The translations under genes and the position numbers were made by a program. A stretch of 64,000 bases of DNA from Eunapius fragilis (Eukaryota > Porifera > Demospongiae > Spongillida > Spongillidae). Location of the stretch: contig OY811976.1 in the NCBI GenBank assembly GCA_963681505.1, forward strand, positions 6,885,234 to 6,949,233, given 5' to 3'. This document shows positions 60,777 to 64,000 of the stretch, one piece after another (position 1 is the first letter of the stretch; every line of letters begins with the position of its first letter). The notes beneath the pieces were generated by a model. The model searched no databases. It was given only the letters and a program-made list of their open reading frames with translations, and was not told the DNA's origin.

Positions 60777-63700
60777 CTACAGTGTAGGCATAGATTCTTT
60801 GTATTCAATGAGGTAAGCTGGATAGGCCTTTTGGTTGTCATAAGCCAAGAACACTTCAGAGCCCCACTGATTTGATATGGTCACTGTATTGTATTTCACC
60901 AGCGGAAGCTGCAACTTCCCATCAGGCTTTCCAGGCTTGGGAGGAGGCTCCCGGAGGTTGGAGTTTGGGGGGCACTTATAGCTTTCACCTGCCAGAAGCT
61001 TTACAAGGAACATCTCTTTCTGCCCTGTCATGGCATTGGTGTAGGCATAAGAGTTGGAATAACTTGCATTCACAGCAAAGTAATTTGCCCTTCCCCAAAC
61101 CCCTTCAGTACTGTACTTCAAATCAAATCCATCTCGGCCTTCATAGATTAGTTTGGGGTCATTGTTATGAGAGCCATGGAATAGTTCCTTCTCATTTACC
61201 ACTCCATCATTTTTACTAAGCAGTATCTTCTTGTGCAAAAAGTACCTTTCCCACAGCCACTTGTTCTGTATTCGTTGGATTGAACCAATTATGCACAAGG
61301 TCTGTGGCATAGTCTTCTGGAACAATTCAGCTACATGGTTCCACTCCGTTGAGGTTGGCGACAGGGGGAAAAGCACCGTGGTCTTCGTTTGTGGCTGCCA
61401 TTCAGGTGGAAGAGGAACGGAGCGGGGGGTGTCTGTTGTGCAGAATGCATTATCCAACATCTCTCGTATTCTAATTTTGGAAATCTCAAGATTACACTTC
61501 AAACCCTTGAGAAGTAGTGTATTGATTTTGTCGTTTTGAGGGGTGTCATTTGGTGTAACCACATTGCTGCTTGCATTTCCATGATCAATTTCTTGTGTAG
61601 TAGCTATCACGGGTGGAGATGCCATGAGGGCAGGAATGCACCTGATACAACGGTGTTTCATGAATTTTGTATTGGTTTGAGTCATTGAACAGAAATCCAT
61701 AAAATACATTTGTCCATCAATGGTACAACAATGGCTACCACGTGGATCATGGGCATATTTACGAGTAAGTGCTGTACAAATCTCACTTGAGTAATTGACC
61801 CACATGTTCTTGTCATCCTGCCACTGCCACACATCTGGTGGTGTTGTTATAGGCACTTCAAGATTAGGACTATTACAAGGCAAATTGGCCTCTGCCCCAA
61901 TTGAATGCGATGTCACCGAACAACAACTTTTTATGCCTTCTGTTTTTGAATTGCGACGAAAATTTCTAAACAATGAGAAACTAGGCTGCTCAGGAAGGTA
62001 TCTGTGCAGAGCTGACATGAATGCCTCAATGATTGAACCATTGTCTGGTAACACACATCTTACTTTCTGAATATGAGCTGGAGTGCTAGTGTGCCCTTTG
62101 CTAAAATCATATATAGCCATGAACAAAGATTGAGCAAATAACTCCGGAGGAATATTAGTACCAAAAACTGAAAAGGAGACACTTTCAATTCTCTCTGCTT
62201 GCACCAAGTTTAGAATGTTGACAAAGGTGGTATGAACCTGTTCTTTTCTTTGTCTCCCAAGCCTTTGTTTAGGCCATACAGCATGGATCACCTTGTGACA
62301 AAGCAGGCTTCCACCATCAAGACACACAGCCTCACCTGGTCTTAGTTTGCCATGAGTTCTGATGTAGTTTTCACAGCTGGATTGAATTGAGGGACCTCCG
62401 TCATCAGCAATGAGTTTTGCCAGACCATCACTGTGCACCAAGTTCTCATTTGCATTATTCACAATTGCACAGACCTCCTCATTTACAAGAATTCCTTGCA
62501 CTATTTCCAGCTTGATGAAATGTGAAAGTGGGGTGGGCTGTAAAAACAGAGGATTTTCAAGAACTGTATTCATTTTTCTACTTCCACTTGAACAGTAAAC
62601 AAATAACTCATCTTGGATAGTTTTACAAAACCTTACAAATTCATTGCTTTGTATGGTAGGAACTTGTTGTGGATCAACAACTAAGGTCACTTGATCAATG
62701 TCTGCACTCATTGATGTCTGCAGCTGCTGTAACTCTGTTGTAATGGATTCAACTGCTGCTGGGTTCCCCATAAGCACCAGGTCTTTAGTAGGGACACTTT
62801 GTGCAACTACCTTCACATTGTGTGGTAGTATGATATCATTCAATTTGCTACTGTACTTTGGTGATGCCAAAATCAGCCCCATTATGGGGTCGTTGAGTTC
62901 TAGAAGCGTTTTTTGGCTGTCCAGATATAGTAAAATTTCTTCTCTTGCCTTTTTAATATCATTATCTGAGGCCTCTAGTGGGGCCATGATCATCATTGTG
63001 TTGCAGGTCTCATCAATCTCCACATATAAAGCCAATGAATGAATGTTTACTTCATTATTTTTTATTCCCTTGGCAACTGTTGGTGCTCCTCCTTTTGGGA
63101 GCCTTTGCAGTATTCCTTTATAGCAACTTCCACAATCCCTCATTTGGATGAAAGATTTCAATTCATCAATACATTTCAAATCACCCCACACATTAAATGT
63201 TACCAAAGTAGTGTCAGGCGAATTTTGGTCAATCTGTTTTTGGACAAACTTAAGCATAACATCTTGCTCTGCTTCTTTTTGTATTTTTAACTGCTGCCAA
63301 TGCTTAAACCACATTTTGTTGTGCTTAGTTTCAATCTCAACATCAAATGAAGTTTCACTATATTGAGTCTCAATGTATTGCTTCAATGTAAGCAGCATAG
63401 CATTAACCTGGTTAACTGTTCCTTTCAATGTGACTGTGCAATCAACACTTTGATCTTTTAGAAGAGACATGTCTACCTTATTTTTCACTGCATCTGATTT
63501 GAACTGATGGTTTTTCTGAAGACACTGGGCTTGAAAAGGAGATACTGGGATCATTTTTGTTATAATATGAGTAGAATTGATAGCGTCTTTGATTTTTTCC
63601 AGGCAAAGGTTACCTTCATCTTTGGTCAAGGTGTAAATTGCCACAGACCCCTCAATATCAGTCACAACTCTGGCTCTGTAGTTCTTCTCTAACTCACATG

Positions 63701-64000
63701 CCATACCTTTTACAATGTTCATTGCTTCTGTGGCCACTGCGCCCTGGCAAGAATATGGGTGGAGCGTCTGTATGATGAAAAATTGACATGCAGTACTTAT
63801 TGTGCTAAATTACATTGACAACTCACTTGCATATGATTGCAGATACATTTGAAGTCATCAGGAAACTGGCTGAAGATAGAAACATCAAGTATTCCACCAT
63901 CTCTGTCTTTCATAGAATAGTAAAACTGCAGTTTGTCTCTCCATGGAACAAGAACAAACTTCTCAATTTGGCTTTTACATTCAAAATTACCCATACATAG
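60777..64000 (-). CDS. PARP14-like mono-ADP-ribosyltransferase, copy B, 5' end outside window
   Basis: Exon 2 is 60777-63767 and exon 1 is 63827 to beyond 64000. The protein is well over 90% identical by eye to copy A along its length, with the same macrodomain (AIVNNANENLVHSDGLAKLI), WWE (WQWQDDKNMWVNYSSEI) and ART motifs (FHGSHNN, ANYFAVN, EVFLAYD). Exon 2 begins with ACG where copy A has ATG, so the true start must be in exon 1 in both copies. Copy B lacks a five-residue duplication (about 15 bp) present in copy A near 31115-31130. The reading frame is fully open, so purifying selection or very recent duplication is likely. The third ART residue also looks like Val. Confidence 0.87.

Overview
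This is an animal (metazoan) nuclear DNA window. The evidence is a set of split genes with GT/AG introns for TAF8 (a TFIID subunit), COPS8 (COP9 signalosome subunit 8), a multi-spectrin-repeat protein and two PARP14-like ADP-ribosyltransferases, together with EnSpm/CACTA, hAT, Merlin and TTAA-type DNA transposons. Introns range from about 50 bp to several kb and there are about twenty unrelated minisatellites. A marine invertebrate, possibly a sponge, is my best guess, but nothing read by hand fixes the species. There is one 200-N assembly gap (13534-13733).

Layout. 1-14305 (minus strand): a gene made of spectrin-type repeats. Eight exons are visible, all internal junctions are phase 0, and almost every intron is filled by its own minisatellite or CA tract. 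It continues beyond the left edge. 14545-21525 (minus): a five-exon TAF8 gene, 258 codons. 21599-27758 (plus): a six-exon COPS8 gene, 191 codons, divergent from TAF8 across only 73 bp. The last large COPS8 intron holds a 3.8 kb TTAA-flanked element with a 2.4 kb 24-bp minisatellite inside it.

28223-29216 and 38179-38828 are two related non-autonomous elements. Each has terminal inverted repeats starting TAGTCT, candidate 8-bp target duplications and a broken RecQ-like helicase N-terminus. 29732-33500 (minus) is PARP14-like copy A (RRM, macrodomain, WWE, ART domain). An almost identical copy B lies at 60777-64000 (minus, 5' end cut off), so the two are a tandem duplication with a period of about 31 kb. 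The space between them has filled with transposons and satellites: a Merlin pseudogene, palindromic MITEs, a full-length 7.9 kb CACTA transposon (40923-48818, target duplication ATT), a ~200-bp repeat cluster, a hAT transposase pseudogene, and 28-bp minisatellite arrays (53728-60180). The seed of the 28-bp array is still seen as about one unit beside copy A.

Functionally, TAF8 and COPS8 are housekeeping genes that share a promoter. The PARP14-like pair fits a fast-evolving mono-ADP-ribosyltransferase family usually linked to innate defence. The rest is mostly repeat DNA. A recurrent theme is that tandem arrays sit inside, or start at the edge of, DNA transposons.
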